This document shows, piece after piece, positions 35,045 through 43,255 of a stretch of 64,000 bases of DNA (position 1 is its first letter; each line of letters starts with the position of its first letter). Made by a program: the position numbers and the translations under genes. The notes below the pieces were generated by a model. That model worked only from the letters and a program-made list of their open reading frames with translations. It did no database searches and was not told where the DNA came from. Where the stretch lies: the NCBI GenBank assembly GCA_964236735.1, contig CAXSFM010000008.1, positions 62,001 to 126,000 on the forward strand, given 5' to 3'. The DNA comes from JAIVJG01 sp964236735. Its GTDB lineage: Bacteria > Acidobacteriota > Blastocatellia > Pyrinomonadales > Pyrinomonadaceae.

Positions 35045-35052
35045 TGTAATTC

Positions 35053-35583
35053 TCACTCGCCTTTCTGTCTCGTGTACATCACCAAGCCCGTCGCGGGCGG
35101 CGTGCGTCCCAGCAGACGCAACGCCGTGATGAGCGTGCCGCGATACGCCGTGCCGTGATCTACGATGTGCGTCATAATCTGCCAGACCTCGTCCGTGAAC
35201 TGCGCGCCCTTTGTGTTCGCGTAATGAATCACGCGCGCGAGGTCTGCTCCATCGAAAATTTTCTTCCAATCGCTCTGGCAACTTCGCCAAGCCTCTTCCA
35301 TCGCCGCGAGGTCTGGCAACTCCTCTGCGCCGGGCACGCGCGACATTGATGCGCCGCGCAGAATGCGTTCAAGCCAGACTTGCTCCGAGCCAATGAGATG
35401 CGCGAGCGCGCCGTGAAAAGAACCGTAACTAATACCAAGCGGACGCTTGAACTCTTCCTCGCTCAACGTACGCGCCTCTGCGATGATGCGATTCAGACTC
35501 CACCAGTGATGCTCCCACAAACTCCGCAACACAGCGCGCCCGTCAAACTCGCTCTTCGATCCGCTCACCGTGCCTTCGCCCAT
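35053..35583 (-). CDS. DinB-family putative metal-dependent protein inside the nuo operon
   Basis: This four-helix DinB/YfiT-like protein has about 176 residues. Its candidate metal ligands are three His: one in FHGALAHLIGSEQVWLER and two in QIMTHIVDHGTAYRG, the usual DinB positions. Family members include thiol transferases and damage-inducible proteins of unknown role. It lies in line with nuoI upstream and nuoJ downstream, so it is probably co-transcribed. GTG 35592 is an alternative start. Confidence 0.8.
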   Translation of the reverse strand: MGEGTVSGSKSEFDGRAVLRSLWEHHWWSLNRIIAEARTLSEEEFKRPLGISYGSFHGALAHLIGSEQVWLERILRGASMSRVPGAEELPDLAAMEEAWRSCQSDWKKIFDGADLARVIHYANTKGAQFTDEVWQIMTHIVDHGTAYRGTLITALRLLGRTPPATGLVMYTRQKGE

Positions 35584-35658
35584 TCTCCGCACCCTTCACC
35601 CTACATCGAACGACCTGTCTTAACTGATCACTAACCACCGGCCACTGAACACTGCTTT

Positions 35659-36192
35659 TCACGCTTCAAACTTTCTCGTCTCGCGTCCCTGTTCCAGCAT
35701 CTCTCTGTCCCAGACGAAGCCCGCGCGCGAGTAAGTGGCAAGCTCGAACTCCTGCGTCAGTTCGAGGCACGCGGTCGGGCACGCTTCCTGACAGAGCGCG
35801 CAGAACATGCAGCGCGAAGTATCGAAGATGAATTCGTCGAGCACTTTTTTCTTGCGCGCCTTGCCCGCCACGCGAATCTCGATGTCCATCGGAATCACGT
35901 CAATGCAATCTTCGGGACACGCCAGCGCGCAGAGATTACAGGCGATGCAGAGAGACTCGTGCGTCTCCGGGTCCATGTTGAGACGCGGCGCACCGTGAAA
36001 GCGCGGCGCGACCGACGGGCGCTCCTTCGGGTACTGCTCCGTGTAAATGCCCTTGCCCGTCACGGAATTTTTGTCCGTCAGCGCGCCGATGTTGAATTTG
36101 AGCGTGAGCTTCATGCCCTCGTACAAATCAACCATGAAGAAGCGTTTCAACTTCTCCTTCCAATTCGCCTGCGGAACGTTTACTAATGGCAT
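35659..36192 (-). CDS. nuoI: NADH-quinone oxidoreductase subunit I
   Basis: The 177-residue protein holds two 4Fe-4S motifs: CIACNLCALACPEDC (Cys 82, 85, 88, 92) and CMFCALCQEACPTAC (Cys 128, 131, 134, 138). These form clusters N6a and N6b that carry electrons to NuoB. The N-terminal amphipathic helix and YTEQYPKERPSVAPRFHG, a NuoI hallmark, are present. It is separated from nuoH by a family B repeat. Confidence 0.95.
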   Translation of the reverse strand: MPLVNVPQANWKEKLKRFFMVDLYEGMKLTLKFNIGALTDKNSVTGKGIYTEQYPKERPSVAPRFHGAPRLNMDPETHESLCIACNLCALACPEDCIDVIPMDIEIRVAGKARKKKVLDEFIFDTSRCMFCALCQEACPTACLELTQEFELATYSRAGFVWDREMLEQGRETRKFEA

Positions 36193-36207
36193 AAATTCCT
36201 TAAAAAC

Positions 36208-36276
36208 GGTGATAAGTGAACAGTGATAAGTGATAAGTTGAAGACGGTTTTCTACTCATCACACGTCACCTGTCAC
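36208..36276. repeat. Family B repeat (nuoH/nuoI spacer)
   Basis: GTGATAAGTGAACAGTGATA on the left is answered by CATCACACGTCACCTGTCAC on the right. The right arm runs into the nuoH stop region. Confidence 0.65.
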
Positions 36277-37599
36277 TGCTGCGGTTGTCACTGAAGCGAT
36301 GGCCGTCTGACCCTGCGGTGAATTGACGAGACGCACTTGCCGGCGTTGCTTCTTCATGTTGAAGTCGCGCGAGCGATGGTTGAGCACAGAAAGAATGCCG
36401 GCAGCGACGAAGAGTCCGCCGAATCCGAATGCGGCCATGACGAGCTTGCCGGCGAGCGTCAGACTGACGCCGTGCGTTAGCGAGTGAATCGTTCGCACGC
36501 CGCTCCAACCGTTGAGCGCCTGCACGGTGAAAATCGCGATGGCCGTCCAGACGATGTTGACGAGCGAAGCCGGAATCATCCATTTCCAACCCAAGTCCAT
36601 CAACTGATCGTAGCGATAGCGCGGGAACGTCCAACGGAACCAGAAGTAGAGATAGAGCAGCGTGGCCGTCTTGGCGATAAAGACGAAGAGGCTGACGAAG
36701 ACGTAGAGCGTCGGGAAACTCGCCATCAAGCGCCACGTTCCCGGAAAATACCAGCCGCCGAGATAGACGCTCACCGCGACCGCCGAGACGACGATCATCG
36801 CCGCGTACTCCGCCATGAAGAAGAGCGACCAGCGCATCCCCGAATATTCCGTGTGAAAACCCGCGACGAGTTCCGATTCGGCTTCGGGCAAATCGAACGG
36901 CGCGCGATTGTTTTCCGCGATGCCGCTAATGAAAAAAATGACGAAGCCGAGCGGCTGGTAAAAGAAGTACCAGATCGTGTCCAACCCCTGCGCCTGCACG
37001 ATGCCTGAGAGCGAGAGCGTGCGCGCGAACATCAGCGCGCCGATGAGCGACAGCCCCATCGAAACTTCGTATGAGACCATCTGCGCCGACGAGCGCAGGC
37101 CGCCGAGCAGCGCGTACTTCGAGTTTGAAGACCAGCCCGCCAGAATAATCGCCAGCACGCCGACGGAAGAGACTGAAAGGACGAACAGCAGTCCGATGTT
37201 GATGTCGGTGATGACACCCCAGTCCGGCGCAAACGGAATCACGGCGAAGACGATGAAGGCCGCGACGACCGAGATGTAAGGCGCGTACTTAAAAATAAAA
37301 GGGTCTGCGTTGTCCGGCGTCAAATCTTCTTTCGTCAGCAACTTGATGGCGTCCGCGATTGGCTGCAACAGTCCCCACGGCCCGACGCGCATCGGCCCCA
37401 GACGCGCCTGCATGAAAGCGGAAATCTTCCGCTCCAGATAACTCGCATACGCCGCCCAACCCGCCAGCACCGACGCCACCGCGCCAATTTGAATGAACGG
37501 CCACACGACGTTATTCACCGTCTCCGGCGCGAAGAATTTCAGCAGGACGCTGTCTATCAAATTTGGCGGCGCGAACAGCGCGAAGAAGTGTTGCATCAT
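36259..37599 (-). CDS. nuoH: NADH-quinone oxidoreductase subunit H
   Basis: The 446-residue protein carries the NuoH quinone-site motifs ERKISAFMQARLGPMRVGPW, LLQPIADAIKLLTKED and NNRAPFDLPEAESELVAGFH with TEYSGMRWSLFFMAEY. It is longer than the usual ~330: residues after ~350 add helices and a basic tail. Its start overlaps the stop of the AllA-like gene by four bases (ATGA), so it is translated with two non-nuo genes. Confidence 0.94.
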   Translation of the reverse strand: MMQHFFALFAPPNLIDSVLLKFFAPETVNNVVWPFIQIGAVASVLAGWAAYASYLERKISAFMQARLGPMRVGPWGLLQPIADAIKLLTKEDLTPDNADPFIFKYAPYISVVAAFIVFAVIPFAPDWGVITDINIGLLFVLSVSSVGVLAIILAGWSSNSKYALLGGLRSSAQMVSYEVSMGLSLIGALMFARTLSLSGIVQAQGLDTIWYFFYQPLGFVIFFISGIAENNRAPFDLPEAESELVAGFHTEYSGMRWSLFFMAEYAAMIVVSAVAVSVYLGGWYFPGTWRLMASFPTLYVFVSLFVFIAKTATLLYLYFWFRWTFPRYRYDQLMDLGWKWMIPASLVNIVWTAIAIFTVQALNGWSGVRTIHSLTHGVSLTLAGKLVMAAFGFGGLFVAAGILSVLNHRSRDFNMKKQRRQVRLVNSPQGQTAIASVTTAAVTGDV

Positions 37600-38060
37600 G
37601 GTTTGACTTCAATCTCAAAACTGCAACCGCACGTCTCTTTCAAATCGGCCAACTCGTAATCATCGTCGAGCGTGCCCGAACGATCAACGACGAGATATGA
37701 ATACCACTCGCCCAGAGCGAACGGCGGCGTGTGCCAAGTGCCGCGATGAAGCGCGTAAGGCAGACGCCCGTCAACCTCGAACGCGACGACCTTTTCCACG
37801 TCCGGCGCGTGCAGACCGTTCGGCGGCGCGACGCACACAATCGCCCGCGAAGAGGCGAGCGGCGAAAAAACCTGCATCGTGTGTTTGTGCCGCGCCATAA
37901 AATCGAAACTGAACTCGCGCGGCTCGGCGGTCGCGCCCGTCAGACACGGCACGCCCAAACCTAAATCAATCTCCACCGACCCTCGACTATCCAGCACAAT
38001 CCCGTAAAGCGCGAACGACTCGCGCGTCATCTTCAAGACCGGCAGGCGGATGCTGTTCAT
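37596..38060 (-). CDS. Ureidoglycolate lyase-like (AllA family) protein
   Basis: The 154-residue protein follows the AllA cupin-like pattern. FALYGIVLDS is near the N-terminus, followed by FDFMARHKHTMQVFSPLASS (the RHxHT/Q-F-P block). After that come IVCVAPPNGLHAPDVEKVVA and the GTWHTPPFAL block. AllA releases glyoxylate from ureidoglycolate, but no other allantoin genes are near and the tail differs, so the activity is uncertain. It overlaps both its neighbours by four bases and sits between a DinB gene and nuoH. Confidence 0.68.
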   Translation of the reverse strand: MNSIRLPVLKMTRESFALYGIVLDSRGSVEIDLGLGVPCLTGATAEPREFSFDFMARHKHTMQVFSPLASSRAIVCVAPPNGLHAPDVEKVVAFEVDGRLPYALHRGTWHTPPFALGEWYSYLVVDRSGTLDDDYELADLKETCGCSFEIEVKP

Positions 38061-38554
38061 CGCGCGACATCCCTCTGACTCAACAAACGCTCGCGCATCG
38101 CACGCATTTCATCGAGATGTCCACTGTCATGTTCGTGCATCAACGCGAGCAAGCCCTCTAACTTCACTTCGCCGACGCCTTCCAACGTTCCGCGCCGATT
38201 CAATTCATCAATTGAGAGATTCCTGACCACATCTACATTCCTCTGTCGCACCTCGGCGAACTCTCCCAGCGCAGCCTCGTAGTCCTGCGCGTTGTAGTCA
38301 CGCTCGCGTGCCATCCGCGCGCCGTCAAAATCCGGCAGGAGCGGCTGCATCTCCGTCAGAAGTTTTTCCACACGCACGCCGTAACCCTCGCGCTCCAAAT
38401 CCCGGAGATGGCAAACCTGCTCAACAAACGAGAACTCTTCAAGCGTTGGTTTCCACTTCAATTCTTCGGCGGTCAGGCCATCGCCCATTCGACGCATGAG
38501 CGCGGGTATTTCTTCGAGGCGCTTGATGATGTTAGACACGACCTGTCGGCTCAT
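38057..38554 (-). CDS. DinB-family protein, second copy in the nuo operon
   Basis: The 165-residue four-helix protein has the DinB ligand pattern: His in SFVEQVCHLRDLEREGYGVR and two in LLALMHEHDSGHLDEMRAMR. It is only distantly similar to the DinB protein at 35053. Its stop overlaps the AllA-like start by four bases, and it begins 31 bases after nuoD, so it is likely read from the nuo transcript. Possible roles are thiol transfer or metal-dependent hydrolysis; nothing shows which. Confidence 0.78.
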   Translation of the reverse strand: MSRQVVSNIIKRLEEIPALMRRMGDGLTAEELKWKPTLEEFSFVEQVCHLRDLEREGYGVRVEKLLTEMQPLLPDFDGARMARERDYNAQDYEAALGEFAEVRQRNVDVVRNLSIDELNRRGTLEGVGEVKLEGLLALMHEHDSGHLDEMRAMRERLLSQRDVAR

Positions 38555-38585
38555 CTGTCCGTCCAGTGTGTTTCAAGGCCACACG

Positions 38586-39719
38586 TCATCTGTCAATTTC
38601 GCCGAGCACGATGTCGAGCGTGCCGATGATGGCGACCACGTCGGCGACGAGATGGCCGAGGCACATCTGTCGAAGCGCCTGCAAATTTATCAGGCACGGC
38701 GGGCGCACGCGGACGCGATACGGGCGGCTCGTGCCGTCGGAGACGAGATAGCAGCCGATCTCGCCCTTCGGCCCTTCAATCGAATGATAATAGTCGCCTG
38801 CCGCCGGCTTCAGAACTTTCGGCAGCTTCGCGTTGACGGGGCCGTCCGGCATTTTCGTCAAAGCCTGCTGCACGATGCGGCGCGACTGTCGCATTTCTTC
38901 GAGCCGGACGAGGTAACGGTCATACGTGTCGCCGTTTTCGCCGACGGGCACATCAAAGTCCATGTCGGCGTAGGCCGCATAAGGCCGCGACTTGCGGATG
39001 TCCCACGCGACGCCGGAGCCGCGCAGGGCGGGGCCGGAGAGTCCGATGGCGATAGCATCTTTCGCCGAGATGACGCCGATGCCGACCGTGCGTCCGAGCC
39101 AGATGCGATTCTCCGAGAGCAACACTTCGTATTCCGCGAGTCTGGCCGGGAAGTTGTCAACGAACTGCTGCACGTCTTTTTCAAAGTCCGCGTAGGTGTC
39201 GTTCGGCATTCCGCCGATGCGCCATGCGTGGCAGGTCAGGCGCGCGCCGAACTGCTGCTCGAAAATCTTGAGAATCTCTTCGCGCTCGCGCAAAGCCCAC
39301 AGCAAGACGGTAAACGAGCCGATGTCGAGTCCGTGCGTGGCGAGCCACAACAGATGCGAGGCGATGCGGTTGAGTTCCGTCAGGACTGTGCGTATGTAGT
39401 GCGCGCGCGGCGGGACTTCGAGTCCCATCGCCTGCTCGACCGTCTCAACCCAGACAAGTCCGTTCGAGACCGCCGCGATGTAATCGAGCCTGTCCCAGTA
39501 AGGCGCGATCATCGGGTACAAGCGATTCTCGGCGATCTTCTCCATGCCGCGATGCAGGTAGCCGATGTCGCAGTCGAGGTCAATCACCGTCTCGCCGTCG
39601 AGCCGTAGAATCACGCGCAGGACGCCGTGCGTCGAAGGGTGCTGCGGCCCCATGTTCAAAACCATTTCGGGGTTGTCGAGCAGCGTCTCGCGTGTGGTGG
39701 CGACTTCTACTTGATGCAT
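38586..39719 (-). CDS. nuoD: NADH-quinone oxidoreductase subunit D
   Basis: The 377-residue 49-kDa subunit has LNMGPQHPSTHGVLRVILRL at the N-terminus, IGYLHRGMEKIAENR, YWDRLDYIAA and ELNRIASHLLWLATHGLDIG. Its C-terminal end is GTLDIVLGEIDR. It shapes the quinone pocket together with NuoB and NuoH. It follows nuoC across a family A repeat. The length is slightly short but complete. Confidence 0.95.
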   Translation of the reverse strand: MHQVEVATTRETLLDNPEMVLNMGPQHPSTHGVLRVILRLDGETVIDLDCDIGYLHRGMEKIAENRLYPMIAPYWDRLDYIAAVSNGLVWVETVEQAMGLEVPPRAHYIRTVLTELNRIASHLLWLATHGLDIGSFTVLLWALREREEILKIFEQQFGARLTCHAWRIGGMPNDTYADFEKDVQQFVDNFPARLAEYEVLLSENRIWLGRTVGIGVISAKDAIAIGLSGPALRGSGVAWDIRKSRPYAAYADMDFDVPVGENGDTYDRYLVRLEEMRQSRRIVQQALTKMPDGPVNAKLPKVLKPAAGDYYHSIEGPKGEIGCYLVSDGTSRPYRVRVRPPCLINLQALRQMCLGHLVADVVAIIGTLDIVLGEIDR

Positions 39720-39724
39720 AAAAT

Positions 39725-39818
39725 CAAATGATGAATGATGAGTGCGGAATGATGAATGACCTTGAAAGTGCCTCTGTTCTTAATTCATCATTCATCGTGT
39801 ACTTAATTCATCGTTCAC
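39725..39818. repeat. Family A inverted repeat, copy 5 (nuoC/nuoD spacer)
   Basis: AAATGATGAATGATGAGTGC with GGAATGATGAATGA is answered by AATTCATCATTCATC and a second partial right arm (AATTCATCGTTCAC). The arms are longer and more degenerate than copy 1. Confidence 0.65.
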
Positions 39819-39831
39819 AGTTTCGCGCTCC

Positions 39832-40899
39832 TCATTTTCTTTCCAACGATAAAGGCTCGCGGCCTGCACGGAAGATTTCTCTCAGGCGACGCTCGTCGGG
39901 CGTCGAGAGAATTTCGAGGCCGTAGGCGCGGCGTTGTTCCAACTGCTCGCGCTGCACGTCCGTGAATTCCGGCAGGTGCTTCGTCGTCCAGTTGTTCTCC
40001 ACGAATTCGAGCGGATAATCTTTTCTGAGCGGGTGGCCTTCCCAATCGGGCGGCAAGAGTATGCGGCGCAAATCTGGATGATTTTTGAATGCCACGCCGA
40101 AGAGATCGAAGACTTCGCGCTCCATCCAGTTCGCCGTCGGCCAGACGCCGGTCACGCTCTCGACGCCATCGGTTTCGTTCGCCGCGACTTTCAGGCGCAC
40201 GCGCGCGTTCGCGCTGATCGAGTAGAGGTTATAGACGATCTCGAACGGCGCGTCTTCACGCTCCGGGTAATGGACGCAGGTCAGGTCTGAGAGATAGTCG
40301 AAAGGTGTCTCCGTATCGAGGCGGAGCGCGTCGCAGACAGAGACGATGCGCGCGTTTTGAATATGAATCGAGAGTTGGCCGAGAAAGGAAGATGCGCCAA
40401 TCACGGCATCCTCGCCGAACGTGTCTCGCAGGCGTTTTGCGAGCGGGTGCGCGGAGGCGTCTGCGGGCTTCGGCCCCTCTTCCTTCTTTTTGACGGGAGC
40501 TTTCGGCGCACCGACTCCGGCGTCTGCCGTAGCGCCGCCTGCGCCGGCAGCCGTCGCATTGACCTTCGCGAGCGCGGCTTCTTTGAATGCAGCGGCGCGC
40601 GCTTTGGCTTCGGCGATCTTCGCGGCCTTCTCCGCATCCGCCGGCGAAGCATTTTGTGTGGAGTCACCAACGACGGCGGTGGGAGATTTTTCGACGGGCG
40701 ATTCTGTGCGCGTCATCGCGTTCTTCGCTTCGCCAACACCACCACTGTCGCCCGTCTGTGCGCCTTCGGCTTTGGCGGCAGCAGTCTTCGCCTCACGCTT
40801 GGCCTTCGCTTCGGCGATGATGCGATCCATGCGCGCCTTTTTCTCGTCCGGCGTCTCGTCGGCGGAGGGCTGTGCTTTTTTGTTCGGGTCTTCGGTCAT
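39832..40899 (-). CDS. nuoC: NADH-quinone oxidoreductase subunit C with long Ala/Lys-rich N-terminal extension
   Basis: The C-terminal ~190 residues are NuoC: FDYLSDLTCVHYPERE, YNLYSISANARVRLKV, VTGVWPTANWMEREVFDLFG and the family signature RRILLPPDWEGHPLRKDYPL. The first ~155 residues are low-complexity, rich in Ala, Lys, Glu and Pro, and carry no domain I know, doubling the normal length. NuoC links the peripheral arm to NuoD. The start region (MTEDP...) and leader have a partial copy at 43967-44020. Confidence 0.93.
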   Translation of the reverse strand: MTEDPNKKAQPSADETPDEKKARMDRIIAEAKAKREAKTAAAKAEGAQTGDSGGVGEAKNAMTRTESPVEKSPTAVVGDSTQNASPADAEKAAKIAEAKARAAAFKEAALAKVNATAAGAGGATADAGVGAPKAPVKKKEEGPKPADASAHPLAKRLRDTFGEDAVIGASSFLGQLSIHIQNARIVSVCDALRLDTETPFDYLSDLTCVHYPEREDAPFEIVYNLYSISANARVRLKVAANETDGVESVTGVWPTANWMEREVFDLFGVAFKNHPDLRRILLPPDWEGHPLRKDYPLEFVENNWTTKHLPEFTDVQREQLEQRRAYGLEILSTPDERRLREIFRAGREPLSLERK

Positions 40900-40936
40900 T
40901 GCATCCTACGGCTCGACTCTCAGGCACGGCTTTTCT
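40885..40936. repeat. Direct repeat at the nuoC translation start (copy 1)
   Basis: This stretch holds the first codons of nuoC and its immediate leader. It matches 43967-44020 in the same orientation at about 45 of 53 positions, including the shared block GGCTCGACTCTCAGGCA and the coding block CGGGTCTTCGGTCAT. Confidence 0.75.
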
Positions 40937-40962
40937 GTGAGCAAGCACACACTCTGCGGACA

Positions 40963-41562
40963 TTATGGGACTACATTAAACGTGATCATGTTTACCTCAA
41001 CGGGCTGCCCTCTGTGACGGAAGCGATATTTGAGTGTTAATTGATACTGGCCCGGCTCAAGCGGGTCGTACCAATCAGCTAAATCAATATGATCCATCGT
41101 CACCGTTTCCCCGGGCTTAATCTCCCCACTGATTATACGACCCGAGCCGGGGCCGGATTTATCCTTCGCCCGTACCACTTTCACGACTTCTTCCTTGTAA
41201 GGTAACAACTTCCCGTCCTTTAACAGCCGTGGACGATATTGAATGCGGGGGTCCCCTATGATGATACTTATCGGCTCCGTCGTCGTGTTGGTCACAGAGA
41301 CCACAACAAACACCTTCTCCTCTATCCTGCTTGCCCTGAATCTCTGCTTTAGGGTAGTGAGATCAGTGCTGACAGGCTTAATTGTCACGCGAGAGGCACG
41401 CTCGAACTTATTCAACTCAATCACTCTTTCCTGCTTGTCCGGGTTATCACTCTTCTCATCTTGCTGCGCTGTGTTTGCCGGTTCAGTTTGGCTACCCAAC
41501 GTTAGCAGGCTTGAAAGCAGGACGATGGTTGCTGCGACTACCAGTGCTGATTTCTTGGTCAT
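40963..41562 (-). CDS. Exported hypothetical protein, third gene of exported-protein cassette
   Basis: From ATG 41562 (AGGAGAAGGAAG upstream) the product has 199 residues. A signal peptide or anchor is at about 6-24 (ALVVAATIVLLSSLLTLGS). The rest is a beta-rich domain with VFVVVSVTNTTTEPISIIIG, LADWYDPLEPGQYQLTLKYR and EVNMITFNVVP. This resembles an Ig-like or intracellular-proteinase-inhibitor-like (BsuPI) fold, by pattern only. The reading frame extends upstream to 41694 inside the preceding gene; that longer form is unlikely. Confidence 0.65.
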   Translation of the reverse strand: MTKKSALVVAATIVLLSSLLTLGSQTEPANTAQQDEKSDNPDKQERVIELNKFERASRVTIKPVSTDLTTLKQRFRASRIEEKVFVVVSVTNTTTEPISIIIGDPRIQYRPRLLKDGKLLPYKEEVVKVVRAKDKSGPGSGRIISGEIKPGETVTMDHIDLADWYDPLEPGQYQLTLKYRFRHRGQPVEVNMITFNVVP

Positions 41563-41617
41563 ATTACTTCCTTCTCCTGTTGTACCCTCGATTAAGTCTG
41601 CTACCATACTCCCCATC

Positions 41618-43228
41618 TTACTGACAGTTATAGTATCTGCCATTCCAGCATGGGTCGGGGTCAGGTTCAGGGTCGGGTGGCGGCTCTGAGTCACCGGGGC
41701 ATGTGCCGTAAGCTAAATCTCGAATGTTACCTTGATAAAGCTGCCGGTAGTTTGGTGCTGAAAATCCTTGTTCAGGACCCGGTGCCGTGAAGTCTAAAGT
41801 CTCACGGTATGGTGGGTTAAACGAAGAATCGGAGACAACCTCGCCGCCCCAAGACCAAGGCACATAACCCAGGACTCTAAACACAAGTGGATTTGCCCCA
41901 TTGCCAACGAAATAAACAGCATACATCTCGAAATGATCATCAGCGTATAGGTAATCGAGCGAGAGGCCGGGGCTGTCAAGACTGAAGCCTGGAGAGTCAC
42001 TCGTTTCGATTGTGACTGGGTCATTAGGGCTATTCGGATCGAAACTTTTTATAGCTTGGGGAAGGGGGTCATATGGGTCTTGCGTGTCAAGCAGCCACTC
42101 CGTTGATGCGTATGTACCACGTCGCGTCTGGCATTCTTCGGCATTGGCACCACGCTGCCTACGCCTACTGTACGGGTTAATAAGCTGTACGAACTTAATC
42201 TTACTCTCGCTGGGTGCTGAAATGTAGCCGGCAGGCGGTTGCACCGTCGCCGTGAAAGTTATTCCCGGATCGTTGCGTCTGCCCGGTTGATTAGTCAGAC
42301 ATCCGAGAGTGTAGGTAATGCCTTCAATTGTACTACATCCGGCTCCGCTGTTTATCTCATCATCGCGTTGCTGACCCGTGAAGCTGACTAGATTGGGTAT
42401 GGTGACATCGACATTCACCGACGCCGATGCACGGCAGCTACCGTCGTTCAGGATATATTCCACTGTCACTTTCTTCGTTCCCTCTGATGTCCAGAAGACG
42501 TTATAGATGTTCTGAGGATTTGGAATGCCGCCTGTATCCGTCAGGCGAGCGCCGCCTGTCGCTGACCAACTAAACCTGCCCGGAGGGGCTTCATCCTCAG
42601 TAAATTGCGCCTCCAGCACGACGGATGCACCGACCAGAGCAGGCCGGGTCTGGCCGTTGAGTATTCCGGCATTTGGATTACCAGTCAGGTTTGTAATCTC
42701 GAGGTGAAGGTTCGGACAGGGCTGCGGGACAGTGACGGAGTCGCCCGTTGTCCCGAGGTAGATGTAGTAATAAAAATAGTAGCAGAAGGAATAGCAGCCA
42801 TAGTCGTAGAAACTGCCGTAAAAAGTGTTATCCGGGTAAAAGCTGAAGCCGCACGTATCCTGATAGCGGGGCGTGTTGCAATAGTAGTCACAGTAGTAGA
42901 AGTACGCGCCTACGTAGTGATCGGTGTAGAGATCATAACGCATTCCGGGCGACGCGGCGGCGCGTGTGTTTACCGACTCGAATGAGCCGCCTTCCGCATA
43001 CTTATGATCAAGCGTGTTGCCGAACTGGTCGTAGAGGTAGGCATCCACCACCGCGTCATAATAGTAAGCCTCATAGAACGTCAGTTGAGTCTCAGAGTAG
43101 CCGTCAGCCGTGTTGAGGAGTTCGTTGTAGTTGAGGTCGGAAAGTCCCGTCGCCGCCTCCGCACGCTGTGACAGCGCCAAGCAGCACAGGATGGCGAAGA
43201 ACAGGACGCAAAGTTGAGGGGTTCTCAT
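41618..43228 (-). CDS. Secreted Tyr/Cys-rich protein, second gene of exported-protein cassette
   Basis: The 536-residue protein has a signal peptide (1-26, ending RAEA). Residues 98-157 hold 20 Tyr and 5 Cys, with runs such as YCDYYCNTPRYQDTCGF and CYSFCYYFYYYIYLG. The middle (about 170-280) reads like an Ig/PKD-type domain (VVLEAQFTEDEAPPGRFSWS; KKVTVEYILNDG). The C-terminus ends in a Pro/Asp-rich stretch and CWNGRYYNCQ. Export is clear; function is unknown. Tyr-rich Cys-bonded surfaces suggest adhesion or cross-linking, an inference only. Confidence 0.65.
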   Translation of the reverse strand: MRTPQLCVLFFAILCCLALSQRAEAATGLSDLNYNELLNTADGYSETQLTFYEAYYYDAVVDAYLYDQFGNTLDHKYAEGGSFESVNTRAAASPGMRYDLYTDHYVGAYFYYCDYYCNTPRYQDTCGFSFYPDNTFYGSFYDYGCYSFCYYFYYYIYLGTTGDSVTVPQPCPNLHLEITNLTGNPNAGILNGQTRPALVGASVVLEAQFTEDEAPPGRFSWSATGGARLTDTGGIPNPQNIYNVFWTSEGTKKVTVEYILNDGSCRASASVNVDVTIPNLVSFTGQQRDDEINSGAGCSTIEGITYTLGCLTNQPGRRNDPGITFTATVQPPAGYISAPSESKIKFVQLINPYSRRRQRGANAEECQTRRGTYASTEWLLDTQDPYDPLPQAIKSFDPNSPNDPVTIETSDSPGFSLDSPGLSLDYLYADDHFEMYAVYFVGNGANPLVFRVLGYVPWSWGGEVVSDSSFNPPYRETLDFTAPGPEQGFSAPNYRQLYQGNIRDLAYGTCPGDSEPPPDPEPDPDPCWNGRYYNCQ

Positions 43229-43255
43229 GGGATCATCCTTTCGCTTGAGGCTGGC

